A stretch of 64,000 nt of DNA from NCBI GenBank assembly GCA_963718315.1, contig CAVQZC010000007.1, positions 186,001-250,000 of the forward strand, given 5' to 3'. Numbering within the stretch: the stretch's first letter is position 1; each line of letters starts with the position of its first letter. The notes beneath the pieces are model-generated. The model was given only the letters and a program-made list of their open reading frames with translations. It searched no databases and was not told the origin of the DNA. The position numbers and the translations under genes are program-made. Origin of the DNA: CAVQZC01 sp963718315. GTDB taxonomy: Bacteria; Actinomycetota; Thermoleophilia; Gaiellales; JAICJC01. This document shows, one piece after another, positions 15,472-24,195 of the stretch.

Positions 15472-16857
15472 TTACGCGGCGGCCCGCTGCTCGCGCGGGC
15501 CGTCGATGGTCTCCCAGCGGTCGGGATCGCGGGGACGGTCGAAGCAGTCGGGTATGTCGTAGATCTGCGCGGGGGCGCCAAGGTGCTCCGCCTCGGCCGC
15601 CAGCGGTGATTCGAACGGCGTGATGAAGAGCATCCCGGGGCGCAGGATGCTGCCCAGCGTCCCGGTCGGGGCCAGGTCGATGTCGAGGTCGTCGCCCGTG
15701 GCCAGTGCGATGCGGAGCAGCTCGGCCGCCGCGGGCGCCTCGCCGGGCTCGGTGATGACGATGACGTGCTCGGCCACCTGGCCGGCCTTCAGGTACCGAA
15801 GCTCCTTGACCAGCCGGGTGACCGCGGCCGGGTTCAGGTCGGGCTTGGCGACCACGGTGCAGGGCAGCTCGGGCGCGGCCAGGCTGCCCAGCTCGAGGAG
15901 CTGGCGCCAGTACTTGTGCATGCCCTTGTCGCCGGGCAGCATCGGCAGCGCCTGGCCGGCCAGGCCGTAGGCCGCAAAGCCCTGCTCGAAGCGGTAGATC
16001 TGGTTCATCATCAGGCCGTGGGCGACGTGCGCGATCAGCTGCACCATCCAGACGCCGGCTGCGCTTTGCCACTCTGGCCGGAACATCGGGTCGCGCAGCG
16101 CCTGCCGCAGAACCGCGGGCTCTTCCTTCGCATATCCGCCGCGCTTGGCGGCGAAGCTGCCGCAGCCCTCGTGCTGGCGGTACTGGATCAGCGAGTAGGG
16201 GACGGTGACGACGCCGAAGCGCATCGAGAGCTTCATCCAGCACAGCCAATCGCCGACCAGCACGGAGCGGGCGTCGAATCCGCCGACCGCCCGCATCGCG
16301 TCCGTTCGGGCAACGACCGACGACATCACGACCTGCCCGACCGGCACCAGGAACGGGAAGAACGTCGGAGCGGGGGAGAACGGCTCCAGATCCTTGACGC
16401 TGGGGTAGAAGTCGTGGATCTGGTCGTGGTCGTCGACGATCAGGCTGGGCGACCAGGCGAAGCCCGCGTCGGGATACTCGCGCAGCGCGGCGCACTTCTC
16501 GGCCAGGTTGCCGGGGAGCATCACGTCGTCGCAGGCCCAGGGGCAGAAGAACTCGGCCTCGGCGCCGTGGATCGCGCGGTTCATGCTGCAGAAGTAGTTC
16601 AGCCCGGGCGGGTTCTGGATCAGGTGGACGCGGGGGTCGGCCTCGACGTAGCGGCGGGCGATGTCGAGCGACCCGTCGGTGGAGCCGTTGTCGTAGATCT
16701 CCAGCCGCAGGTCGACGCCCTCCTGGTCGAGCACGCTGGTGATCGCGCGCTCCAGGAACTCCTCGCCGTCCTTGACGGACAGCGGCACCAGCACCGTGGG
16801 TCGCCCCTGGGCGGCGAACTTCTGGACGTCGGGGCGGTAGACCGGCTTGTAGAACAT
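15472..16857 (-). CDS. Family 2 glycosyltransferase, last gene of the CDP-sugar operon
   Basis: A 461-residue paralogue of the GT2 at 13473. Its GT-A domain has TVLVPLSVKDGEEFLERAI, IYDNGSTDGSLDIARRY, WACDDVMLPGN (metal site) and DWLCWMKLSMRFG. The C-terminal 200 residues form the same kind of accessory domain, with KPDLNPAAVTRLVKELRYLKAG and a terminal MLFITPFESP segment. The ATG at 16857 is 5 bases after the aminotransferase stop, so it is part of the rfbF operon. It probably transfers the sugar made by that operon or its acceptor. Confidence 0.88.
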   Translation of the reverse strand: MFYKPVYRPDVQKFAAQGRPTVLVPLSVKDGEEFLERAITSVLDQEGVDLRLEIYDNGSTDGSLDIARRYVEADPRVHLIQNPPGLNYFCSMNRAIHGAEAEFFCPWACDDVMLPGNLAEKCAALREYPDAGFAWSPSLIVDDHDQIHDFYPSVKDLEPFSPAPTFFPFLVPVGQVVMSSVVARTDAMRAVGGFDARSVLVGDWLCWMKLSMRFGVVTVPYSLIQYRQHEGCGSFAAKRGGYAKEEPAVLRQALRDPMFRPEWQSAAGVWMVQLIAHVAHGLMMNQIYRFEQGFAAYGLAGQALPMLPGDKGMHKYWRQLLELGSLAAPELPCTVVAKPDLNPAAVTRLVKELRYLKAGQVAEHVIVITEPGEAPAAAELLRIALATGDDLDIDLAPTGTLGSILRPGMLFITPFESPLAAEAEHLGAPAQIYDIPDCFDRPRDPDRWETIDGPREQRAAA

Positions 16858-16862
16858 CGCGG

Positions 16863-18686
16863 CTAGGCGGCGTGACGGCGCCGCAGCGCGCTCTCGACCT
16901 CGGCGCCGATCGTCGCGCAGACACGGGCGACCTGCTCGCGGCGCAGGCGCACACCGCTGGGCAGGTTGATGCCCTCGGCGCCGATCGCGTTGGCGGTCGG
17001 CTGGGGCGCCTGCTTGCGCGGCCAGAACGGGTACTGGCTGATCGGGGTGAACACGGGACGGGTGTCGATCCGCTGGGTGGCGAGCGACTTCATCAGCCCG
17101 TCCTTGGTGACGCCGGACTCGGCCCCGACGCGGATGCTGCTCATCCAGTAGATGCTGCGGGCCCAGTCGGTCTCGTGGTTGAGCGTGATGCCGGGCAGGC
17201 CTTCCAGATCGTCGCGGTACCACTCGAAGATCCGGCGCTTCATCTCGATCAGCTCGTCGACGCGCTCGAGCTGGGCGAGGCCGAACGCGGCCTGCAGGTT
17301 GGACATCTTGTACTTGAAGCCGAGCTGCTCGATCCAGAACCCGCGGGCGCGGTCGCGCCCGTGATCCCACAGGGACATCGCCTGCTCGTACAGCTCGTCG
17401 TCGTTCGTGACCAGGATCCCGCCCTCGCCGGTGACCAGCAGCTTGGCGCCCTGGAAGCTGAACGCGGCGGCGTCGCCGAACGTGCCAACACGCCGGCCGC
17501 GCAGCTCGGTGCCGATCGCCGGCGCAGCATCCTCGATCACCTTCAGGCCGTGCTGCGAGGCGATCGCGCAGATCTCGTCGGCCGGAGCCGGGTGGCCGTA
17601 CAGGTGCACCGGCATGATCGCCCTGGTGGCCGGAGAGATCAGCGAGCGCACCGAGTCGGGATCCATGCACCAGCTGTCAGCCGCGACGTCGGCGAACACG
17701 GGGGTGCCGCCGGCGTACAGCACGGCGCTGGCGGTCGCCACCCAGGTCAGCTCGGGGACGATCACCTCGTCGCCCGGCTTGACACCGGCCGCCAGCACCG
17801 CCAGGTGCAGGGCGCCGGTGCAGCTCGACGTCGCCACGGCGTGCTTCGCGCCGACGTAGGAGGCGAACTCGGACTCCAGCCGGTCGAGGTAGCCAGACCA
17901 CTTGCTGTTCCAGCCGGTGCGGGCCGCGTCCATGGTGTAGCTGACCTCGCGTGCGGTGACCGAGGGGCCTGCCGTCAGGATGGGCTCGTCGAGCTCGGCG
18001 GGGCGGCTCGGCCGGTAGACCATGTGCAGGAAGTGGGCATCGGGCTCGTCGTGGTCGTCGCCGGTGACCGGCTCCAGCACCTCGCGGGCGCCGTCCTGCC
18101 GTGCCCGCAGGGGCACCAGACGGCGGTCGGCGAAGCCCAGCCGCCGGTAGTAGGCGACCGCGCGGTCGTTGTCGTTGAAGACGTGCAGCTCGATGACGTC
18201 CGGTGCGAACAGCTCCTCGGCCCAGGCGAGAAGCGCGGTCATCGCGGTGCTCATCAGGCCGGGCGCCCGCTCCTTGTCTCCGCGGACGACGTTGTCCACC
18301 TCCATCCGCCCGTCACCGTCGCCGGCGTTGGCAAAGCCGAGGTGACCGACCGGGTGGCCGAAGCGGTCGACCACCAGGAACAGCATCCGCCCGGGGACGT
18401 CGAGCAGGCCCTTGCGCAGCCACGTGCGCGTGCCCTCCTCGGTCACCTCGAAGCGGGTGGGGAAGGCGAACTCGTTGTCGATCCGCCAGCGCGAGAAGCT
18501 CGAGATCAGCGCGTCGTCGCCGGTGTGCAGCTCGCAGACCGGCAGCAGTGACCCGGAGCCGTCCTCGAACGGGATCGAGCGCGCGTGCAGGTCGGCGAGC
18601 GTCGCCGTCGACTTCAGGAACGCGAACTCGCGGCGCACGGCGTCGGCAAGGACGCTGGCGCGGCGGGGATCGGTGGGCTGGGTCAT
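16863..18686 (-). CDS. GNAT acetyltransferase / DegT-DnrJ sugar aminotransferase fusion
   Basis: A 607-residue two-domain protein. Residues about 40-225 are a GNAT N-acetyltransferase (LFLVVDRFGHPVGHLGFAN, EVDNVVRGDKERAPGLM for acetyl-CoA, NDNDRAVAYYRRLGF). Residues about 240-605 are a PLP-dependent NDP-sugar aminotransferase: SSCTGALHLAVLA, PELTWVATASAVLYAGGTP, DAAPAIGT, and the Schiff-base Lys415 in SFQGAKLLVTGEGG. Together they would turn a keto sugar into an amino sugar and acetylate it. The pair is usually two genes, so this fusion is notable. Its start overlaps the transketolase gene by 4 bases (ATGA). Confidence 0.9.
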   Translation of the reverse strand: MTQPTDPRRASVLADAVRREFAFLKSTATLADLHARSIPFEDGSGSLLPVCELHTGDDALISSFSRWRIDNEFAFPTRFEVTEEGTRTWLRKGLLDVPGRMLFLVVDRFGHPVGHLGFANAGDGDGRMEVDNVVRGDKERAPGLMSTAMTALLAWAEELFAPDVIELHVFNDNDRAVAYYRRLGFADRRLVPLRARQDGAREVLEPVTGDDHDEPDAHFLHMVYRPSRPAELDEPILTAGPSVTAREVSYTMDAARTGWNSKWSGYLDRLESEFASYVGAKHAVATSSCTGALHLAVLAAGVKPGDEVIVPELTWVATASAVLYAGGTPVFADVAADSWCMDPDSVRSLISPATRAIMPVHLYGHPAPADEICAIASQHGLKVIEDAAPAIGTELRGRRVGTFGDAAAFSFQGAKLLVTGEGGILVTNDDELYEQAMSLWDHGRDRARGFWIEQLGFKYKMSNLQAAFGLAQLERVDELIEMKRRIFEWYRDDLEGLPGITLNHETDWARSIYWMSSIRVGAESGVTKDGLMKSLATQRIDTRPVFTPISQYPFWPRKQAPQPTANAIGAEGINLPSGVRLRREQVARVCATIGAEVESALRRRHAA

Positions 18687-19624
18687 TCACAGGCTCCTTG
18701 GGACGGTCCGTCGAGGAGGGTGCGTGCGGCGGAGGCGATTGCATCGGCATCGAGGCCGTAGTGCCTTACGAGATGTGCGCGTGACCCCACCGCGTGCGCG
18801 AATTCGTCCCGCAGGCCGACCCGGTGCAGGCGGGTGGATGAGCCGTGCTCGGCGAGCGCCTCGGCGACGGCGCTGCCGAACCCACCCATCACCGTGTGCT
18901 CCTCGGCGGTGACGACGAACGGGCAACGGGCTGCCGCTGCCAGCACGGCGGCGACGTCGAGCGGCTTGACGGTGCCGAAGTGCACCAGCGTGGCGTCGAT
19001 GCCACGGGCGGCCAGCCGGTCGGCGGCGGCATTGGCTTCGGGCAGGATCGTGCCTGCGCTGAGGATGGCGACGTCACGACCGCAGCGAAGCTCGACCGCA
19101 CACCCGACATCGAGGCCAGTGCCCTCGGGGAGGACAGACGGCTCACCGTTCTTGCCCAGGCGCAGGTAGACGGGGCCGTCGATCTGCGCCGCTGCCAGCG
19201 TCGCCAGGTACGCGTCGTTGGGATCGCCCGGCGTCAGCACGGTGAGGCCGGGGAGGGCGCGCATCAAGGCGATGTCCTCGATGGCGTGGTGCGTCGGGCC
19301 GAGCGTCCCGTAGGCAACGCCGCCTCCGACACCGACCAGCTTCACGTTGGCCTTCGGCAGAGCCACGTCGACGCGGATCTGGTCGTGCGGCCGGGAGGTC
19401 ACGAACGGGGCGATCGAGTAGGCGAACGGCAGCTTGCCCGCGTAGGCGAGGCCGGCCGCGACGCCGACCAGGTTCTGCTCGGCGATGCCGACGTTCAGGT
19501 AGCGGCCGGGCGCCGCCTCCTGGAAGCGGTCGAAGAGGCCGATCCCGAGGTCGCCGGTCAGGGCCCAGACTCGGTCGTCACGGGCGCCCAGCTCGGTCAG
19601 CGCGCGGAAGTAGGCGTCTCTCAT
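18683..19624 (-). CDS. Transketolase-like protein, C-terminal half
   Basis: A 313-residue protein equal to the pyrimidine-binding and C-terminal domains of transketolase. RYLNVGIAEQNLVGVAAGLA holds the catalytic Glu that activates thiamine diphosphate. SIAPFVTSRPHDQIRVDVA and YGTLGPTHHAIEDIALMRA follow. It needs the N-terminal half encoded just upstream, with which it would form an alpha2beta2 enzyme. Split transketolases occur both in central metabolism and in sugar-nucleotide clusters. Here the position between rfbF and a sugar aminotransferase suggests a two-carbon transfer to a sugar, which is inference. Both ends overlap neighbours by 4 bases. Confidence 0.9.
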   Translation of the reverse strand: MRDAYFRALTELGARDDRVWALTGDLGIGLFDRFQEAAPGRYLNVGIAEQNLVGVAAGLAYAGKLPFAYSIAPFVTSRPHDQIRVDVALPKANVKLVGVGGGVAYGTLGPTHHAIEDIALMRALPGLTVLTPGDPNDAYLATLAAAQIDGPVYLRLGKNGEPSVLPEGTGLDVGCAVELRCGRDVAILSAGTILPEANAAADRLAARGIDATLVHFGTVKPLDVAAVLAAAARCPFVVTAEEHTVMGGFGSAVAEALAEHGSSTRLHRVGLRDEFAHAVGSRAHLVRHYGLDADAIASAARTLLDGPSQGACE

Positions 19625-20430
19625 GCTGCCTTCCGCTCGTCGAGGGCACCCAGCAGCAGGTCGCGGTCGTGTGGCTTGAAGCTCTTGTAGTGCGACATCA
19701 CGTCGCCCTCGAGGAAGCCGACCCCGTAGGCCTTCACCGTCCGCGCGACGACGGCGCGCGGGCTGCCGTCGCGCGCGCTCAGCACCCGCTCCAGCGTCTC
19801 ATGGTCGTGGCCGTCGATGTCGGCGACCGACCAGCCGAAGCTCGCGAGCTTGGCCGTCAGCGGCTCCATGTCAAGAACGTCGCCGACTGCGCCCAGGCCC
19901 TGGAAGCCGTTGGCGTCGACGATCAGGGTCAGGTTGCTGAGCCGGAGGTGGCCGGCGAGGGCGATTGCCTCCCACACCGATCCCTCGTTCAGCTCGCCGT
20001 CGCCGATCAGGCAGTAGGTGCGCCGGTCGCTGCCGTCCTGGCGGTCGGCGAGGGCCATGCCGACGGCGATCGACGGGCCGTGCCCGAGCGAGCCACCGGT
20101 GATCTCGACGCCGGGGTAGCCACGCTCGGGGTGGCCGGCCAGCGTCCCGCCGTCGCGGCAGTAGCCGTCCAGCACCTGCTCGCGGGTGAGCACGCCGGCC
20201 TGGGCGAGCACGCTGTAGAAGCCGGAGGCGGCGTGGCCCTTGGAGAGCAGGAAGCGGTCGCCGGGCGTGCCGTCGGGCCGTCCGGTGGGGTCGCGCATGA
20301 CTTTCAGGTAGAGCACCGTGCCGACGTCGACCAGGGAGAGCGAGCTGCCGATGTGGCAGGTGCCCGCCGCCAGCGCTGCCTCCAGCACCAGCCGCCGGGC
20401 GGCGTGGGCGGCAGCGGCGGTGTCGGTCAC
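19621..20430 (-). CDS. Transketolase-like protein, N-terminal half
   Basis: A 269-residue thiamine-diphosphate-binding half of transketolase. It carries GTCHIGSSLSLVD, LSKGHAASGFYSVLAQAG, GSLGHGPSIAVGMALA, and the ThDP motif CLIGDGELNEGSVWEA with the following Asn in IVDANGFQG. The start is a GTG at 20430 overlapping the rfbF stop (GTGA). It pairs with the C-terminal half at 18683-19624. Two-subunit ThDP enzymes are known to attach two-carbon branches to 4-keto sugars in some antibiotic pathways (AviB1/B2 type). Whether this pair does so cannot be read from sequence alone. Confidence 0.9.
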   Translation of the reverse strand: MTDTAAAAHAARRLVLEAALAAGTCHIGSSLSLVDVGTVLYLKVMRDPTGRPDGTPGDRFLLSKGHAASGFYSVLAQAGVLTREQVLDGYCRDGGTLAGHPERGYPGVEITGGSLGHGPSIAVGMALADRQDGSDRRTYCLIGDGELNEGSVWEAIALAGHLRLSNLTLIVDANGFQGLGAVGDVLDMEPLTAKLASFGWSVADIDGHDHETLERVLSARDGSPRAVVARTVKAYGVGFLEGDVMSHYKSFKPHDRDLLLGALDERKAA

Positions 20431-21284
20431 GCAGCCCGCCGTTCGAAGGCCACGTCGGCGTCGGCCGCGATCCGGTCCTCCCAGACGCGCCAGGGCGCCT
20501 TGCCGGCGTCCCACAGTGAGCGCAGGTACTCGACGTCGCGCACCGTGTCGGCGCACTGCCAGAAGCCATCGTGCCGGTAGACGGCCAGCTCGCCGTCCCG
20601 GGCCAGGCCCTCGAGCGGCTCCCGTTCGAGGATGCAGCTGGGATCGCCGTCGATCCGCTCCAGCACCTGGGTGTCGAAGACGAAGAAGCCGCCGGAGATC
20701 CGGCTGCCGCCGTCGATCGGCTTTTCGGCGAAGTGGTGGACGAGGTTGCCGTCGATCTCGAGCTCGCCGAAGCGGGACGGCGGGTGCACGCCGGTGACGG
20801 TCGCCAGCTTGCCGTGCGAACGGTGGAACGAGACCAGCTTGGCGATGTCGACGTCGGCCAGGCCGTCGCCGTAGGTGCAGAGAAAGATGTCGGAGCCGTG
20901 CAGGTGGCCGCCGACCTGGCGGACGCGGCTGCCGGTCATCGAGTTCTGGCCGGTGTCGACCAGCGTGACCTGCCAGTCCTCGAGGTTGCGGCGGTTGTAC
21001 GTGACCTCGCCGGTGGCGGTGTTGACGACCATGTCCGAGCCCATCCCTCGGTACTCCAGGAAGTAGCGCTTGATGATGTCGCCGCGATAGCCCAGGCAGC
21101 AGACGAACTGGTTCAGCCCGAACTCGCCGTACAGCTTCATGATGTGCCAGAGCAGCGGCCGGTCGCCGACCTCGACCATCGGCTTGGGCCGGAACTCGGT
21201 CTCCTCGCGCATCCGCGTACCGAGGCCGCCGCAGAGGATGACCACCTTGGGGAGGCCGGTTATGGCGCGCGGGGACGTCATCAC
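20427..21284 (-). CDS. rfbF: Glucose-1-phosphate cytidylyltransferase
   Basis: A 285-residue nucleotidyltransferase with the RfbF signature: VVILCGGLGTRMREETEFRP, KPMVEVGDRPLLWHIMKLY, then CTYGDGLADVDI (metal Asp) and RISGGFFVFDTQVLERI. It makes CDP-glucose from CTP and glucose-1-phosphate, the entry step to CDP-3,6-dideoxyhexoses. The expected next gene, CDP-glucose 4,6-dehydratase (rfbG), is not in this window, although rfbH is. It is the first gene of a coupled five-gene operon reading left. The repeat element at 21320-21542 lies just upstream, in its promoter region. Confidence 0.93.
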   Translation of the reverse strand: MMTSPRAITGLPKVVILCGGLGTRMREETEFRPKPMVEVGDRPLLWHIMKLYGEFGLNQFVCCLGYRGDIIKRYFLEYRGMGSDMVVNTATGEVTYNRRNLEDWQVTLVDTGQNSMTGSRVRQVGGHLHGSDIFLCTYGDGLADVDIAKLVSFHRSHGKLATVTGVHPPSRFGELEIDGNLVHHFAEKPIDGGSRISGGFFVFDTQVLERIDGDPSCILEREPLEGLARDGELAVYRHDGFWQCADTVRDVEYLRSLWDAGKAPWRVWEDRIAADADVAFERRAA

Positions 21285-21319
21285 CGCCCGGTAGTCGGCG
21301 GCTCCTGCTGCCTCTTGAG

Positions 21320-21542
21320 GAAGCCCTACCAGGGATGCCTCGCGGCGTCTGACGCGCGTCGGGCTGGCGCAGGAGGCTATGCCGCGGCTCGCCCAGATGA
21401 ACTCCGTACATGGGCTTCACCACGGCATGCATCCGGAATCTGCGTGATCGCAGATTCCTCCTGAACCTTGCAAGCCTGCGGCTTGCAAGTCTGCTGGCCC
21501 GCCGCGTGCCAGCCATCCACGATTCATCCCTGTCAGAGCTTC
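21320..21542. repeat. Small inverted-repeat element, copy 1 of a family
   Basis: This element fills most of the 330-base gap between divergent rfbF and rfbH. Terminal inverted repeats of 18 bases with three mismatches bound it: GAAGCCCTACCAGGGATG at 21320-21337 and its partner at 21525-21542. Inside are two near-perfect hairpins: GGAATCTGCG/CGCAGATTCC (21435-21458) and CTTGCAAGCC/GGCTTGCAAG (21467-21489). Both hairpins, their spacing and the bases around them recur in reverse orientation at 48662-48805. Part of the left end (CTCGCGGCGTCTG onward) is also shared. No coding frame is convincing. I read this as a MITE-like or REP-like mobile repeat. Confidence 0.65.
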
Positions 21543-21614
21543 TTGAGGCTCGGGCCACCCACCCTTACGAGTGATACTCAAGTAACCCCTAGGGGGTGCC
21601 GATATGCGGTGGGC

Positions 21615-22941
21615 ATGAGCATCGACCCTGGCCTGAATCAGATTCTGGAGCTGGTGGAGCGGTACGCTGAGCAGCGTCATGCCCCCCGCGAATTCGACCC
21701 TTCCGAGCCGCGCGTGCCGTGCTCCGGCCGCGTCTACGGCGCCGAGGAGGTGGTCGAGCTCGTACGGTCGTCGCCTCGACTTCTGGCTCACCGCCGGCCC
21801 CGAGGCCGCCGCGTTCGAGAAGAAGCTTCGCGGGGTGACCGGCCACCGTCACGCCCTGCTCGTCAACTCGGGGTCTTCCGCGAACCTGCTCGCCGCCGCC
21901 GCGCTGTGCTCCCCCCGCCTGCGCGACCGCCGGCTGCGACCCGGCGACGAGGTCATCACCGTCGCCGCAGGCTTTCCGACCACCGTCAACCCGATCGTGC
22001 AGAACGGTCTGGTGCCGGTGTTCGTCGACGTCACGCTGCCGACGTACAACATCGACGTCGCCCGGCTGGAGGAGGCGGTCTCCGACCGCACCCGCGCCGT
22101 GATGGTCGCCCACACGCTGGGCAACCCGTTCGACCTCGACGTCGTCACCGAGTTCTGCCAGCGCCACGGCCTGTTCCTGGTCGAGGACTGCTGCGACGCG
22201 CTGGGATCGACGTGGCACGACCAGCACGTTGGCACCTTCGGCGACGTCGCCACCTGCTCGTTCTACCCGGCACACCAGATCACGCTGGGCGAGGGCGGTG
22301 CGGTGCTGGTCAACCGCCCGATCCTGAAGAAGATCGTCGAGTCGATCCGCGACTGGGGCCGGGACTGCTGGTGCGAGCCGGGCCAGGAGAACACCTGCGG
22401 CAAGCGCTTCACGGGCCAGCACGGCGACCTGCCGTACGGCTCCGACCACAAGTTCGTCTACTCCCACCTTGGCTACAACCTGAAGGCGACCGACCTCCAG
22501 GCCGCCATCGGGCTCGTGCAGCTCGACCGCCTCCCCGACTTCGTCGCCCGCCGCCGCGCGAACCACGCCGCCCTGCTGCGTGAGCTGCGCCGCCACGACG
22601 ATGTGCTGATCCTGCCCGAGGAGACGCCCGGCGCCGAGACCTGCTGGTTCGGGTTTGCCATCACGATCCGGCCGGACGCCGGCTTCACCCGCCGCGACCT
22701 GGTCACCCACCTCCACGACGCCGGCATCGACTCCCGCCAGCTGATGGCCGGGAACCTGCTGCGGCATCCGGCCTACTCCGAGGTCACCCACCGCGTGGTG
22801 GGCGGGCTCGAGACCACCGACCTGATCGCCGACCGGTCGTTCTGGATCGGCTGCTATCCCGGCCTCACCGACGCGATGATCGACCACGTGGTCGCGACGT
22901 TCGACTCCTTCCGGTTGGGCGCCGTCACGAGGGCGGCGTGA
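21615..22941 (+). CDS. rfbH: CDP-4-keto-6-deoxyglucose-3-dehydrase, frameshifted
   Basis: This encodes the RfbH/E1 [2Fe-2S], PMP-dependent C3 dehydrase (about 441 residues once corrected). The start MSIDPGLNQILELVERYAEQ through YGAEEVVELVRSS is in one frame. From LDFWLTAGPEAAAFEKKL to the end it is in the next. One extra C at 21774-21775 explains the shift. The catalytic His replacing the usual PLP Lys is present in FYPAHQITLGEGG, and the cluster Cys residues in CWCEPGQENTCGK and DCCDAL. It removes the C3 hydroxyl to give a 3,6-dideoxy-4-keto sugar. A 4-base overlap joins it to the flavoprotein gene. Confidence 0.88.
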
Positions 22942-24195
22942 CCCGCCCCGACGGCGATTGCGATCTTGCCGTTGTCGGCGGCGGCATCCTCGGGCTGGCC
23001 GTCGCCCGTGAGCTCCTGCACCGGATGCCGGGGAGCCAGGTGGTCGTGCTGGAGCGCGAGCCCCGGATCGCCACGCACCAGACCGGCCACAACAGCGGCG
23101 TCATCCACCAGGGCGTCTACTACACCCCGGGGTCGCTGAAGGCCGACCTCTGCGTCCGCGGCGCCCGCGCGCTGTACGAGTACTGCGACCAGAACGGCAT
23201 CGACGGCCCAGCGCTGCGGCAAGCTGATCGTCGCCACCGACGCCTCCGAGCTCGCCCGGCTGGACGAGCTCGAGCGCCGGGGCTACGCCAACGGCGTTCC
23301 CGGCCTGAGGCGGCTGGAGGGACGCGAGATCCCGGAGTTCGAGCCCCACGCGCGCGGCATCGCCGCGCTGCTGTCGCCCGAGACCGGCATCGTCGACTTC
23401 GCCGAGGTCGCCGCGTCGTACCGGCGCGACGCCGAGGAGGCGGGCGCCCTGATCTCCACCAACTGTGAGGTGACCGGCGTCTGGCCGGCGCACGGCCGGC
23501 TGCGGATCGTCCACAGCCGCGGCGAGCTGCGCCCTCGCCACGCGGTGTTCTGCGCCGGCGGCTGGTCTGACCGGCTGGCCGTGATGGCCGGCGGTGATCC
23601 CGACCCGAGGATCGTCCCGTTCCGCGGCGGCTACCTGAAGCTGGTGCCCGAGAAGCGCGACCTCGTCCGCGGGCTGATCTACCCGGTGCCCGATCCCGGA
23701 CTGCCGTTCCTCGGCGTCCACCTGACCCGTCACTCCGACGGCGAGGTGCTGGTCGGGCCAACGGCGCTGATGGCCGGCGCCCGCGACGCCTACGACCTGC
23801 GCCGGATCGTCAGCGCGGACGTACTGTCGACCCTGACCTGGCCAGGCACCTACCGGATGGCACGGCGCTGGTGGCGGAACGGCATCACCGAGCTGCGGCA
23901 CGCAGCCCGGCCCGACGACTTCGTTCGCGCCGCCGCCCGATTCGTCCCCGAGCTGCGGCCCGGTGACGCGGTGCCCGGCCCGGCCGGCGTGCGTGCCCAG
24001 GCCGTCCGCCGCGACGGCTCGCTGGTCGACGACTTCGTCTTCTCCCACACCGAGCGGGCGCTCCACGTCCGCAACGCCCCCTCGCCGGCTGCGACCTCAT
24101 CGCTGGCGATCGCCGAGTACGTGTGCGATCGCGCCGCCGAGGCCTTCGATCTGCCCCGTTCTCGTACCGCTGCTGTCACCAAGGAGCGAACATGA
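22938..24195 (+). CDS. FAD-dependent oxidoreductase, LhgO/DAO-like, frameshifted
   Basis: This encodes a D-amino-acid-oxidase-fold flavoprotein similar to L-2-hydroxyglutarate oxidase (about 418 residues once corrected). The FAD-binding start is LAVVGGGILGLAVARELL, followed by ATHQTGHNSGVIHQGVYY, typical of that group. After YCDQNGIDG the frame shifts. RCGKLIVATDASELARL onward continues the family in the next frame, explained by one extra C at 23207-23209. The C-terminal half (FRGGYLKLVPEKRDLVRGLIYP) is intact. Its role in a sugar locus may be oxidation of a hydroxy-acid or sugar carbon; this is not shown. It overlaps both neighbours by 4 bases. Confidence 0.82.

Noticed and set aside
16872..18551. 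559-codon plus-strand frame opposite the GNAT-aminotransferase
   Set aside because: It lies wholly within a well-supported gene and shows no domain features.
19621..21558. 645-codon minus-strand frame as one long gene
   Set aside because: Only the part from 20430 down is transketolase. The rest overlaps rfbF in another frame and crosses the repeat element.
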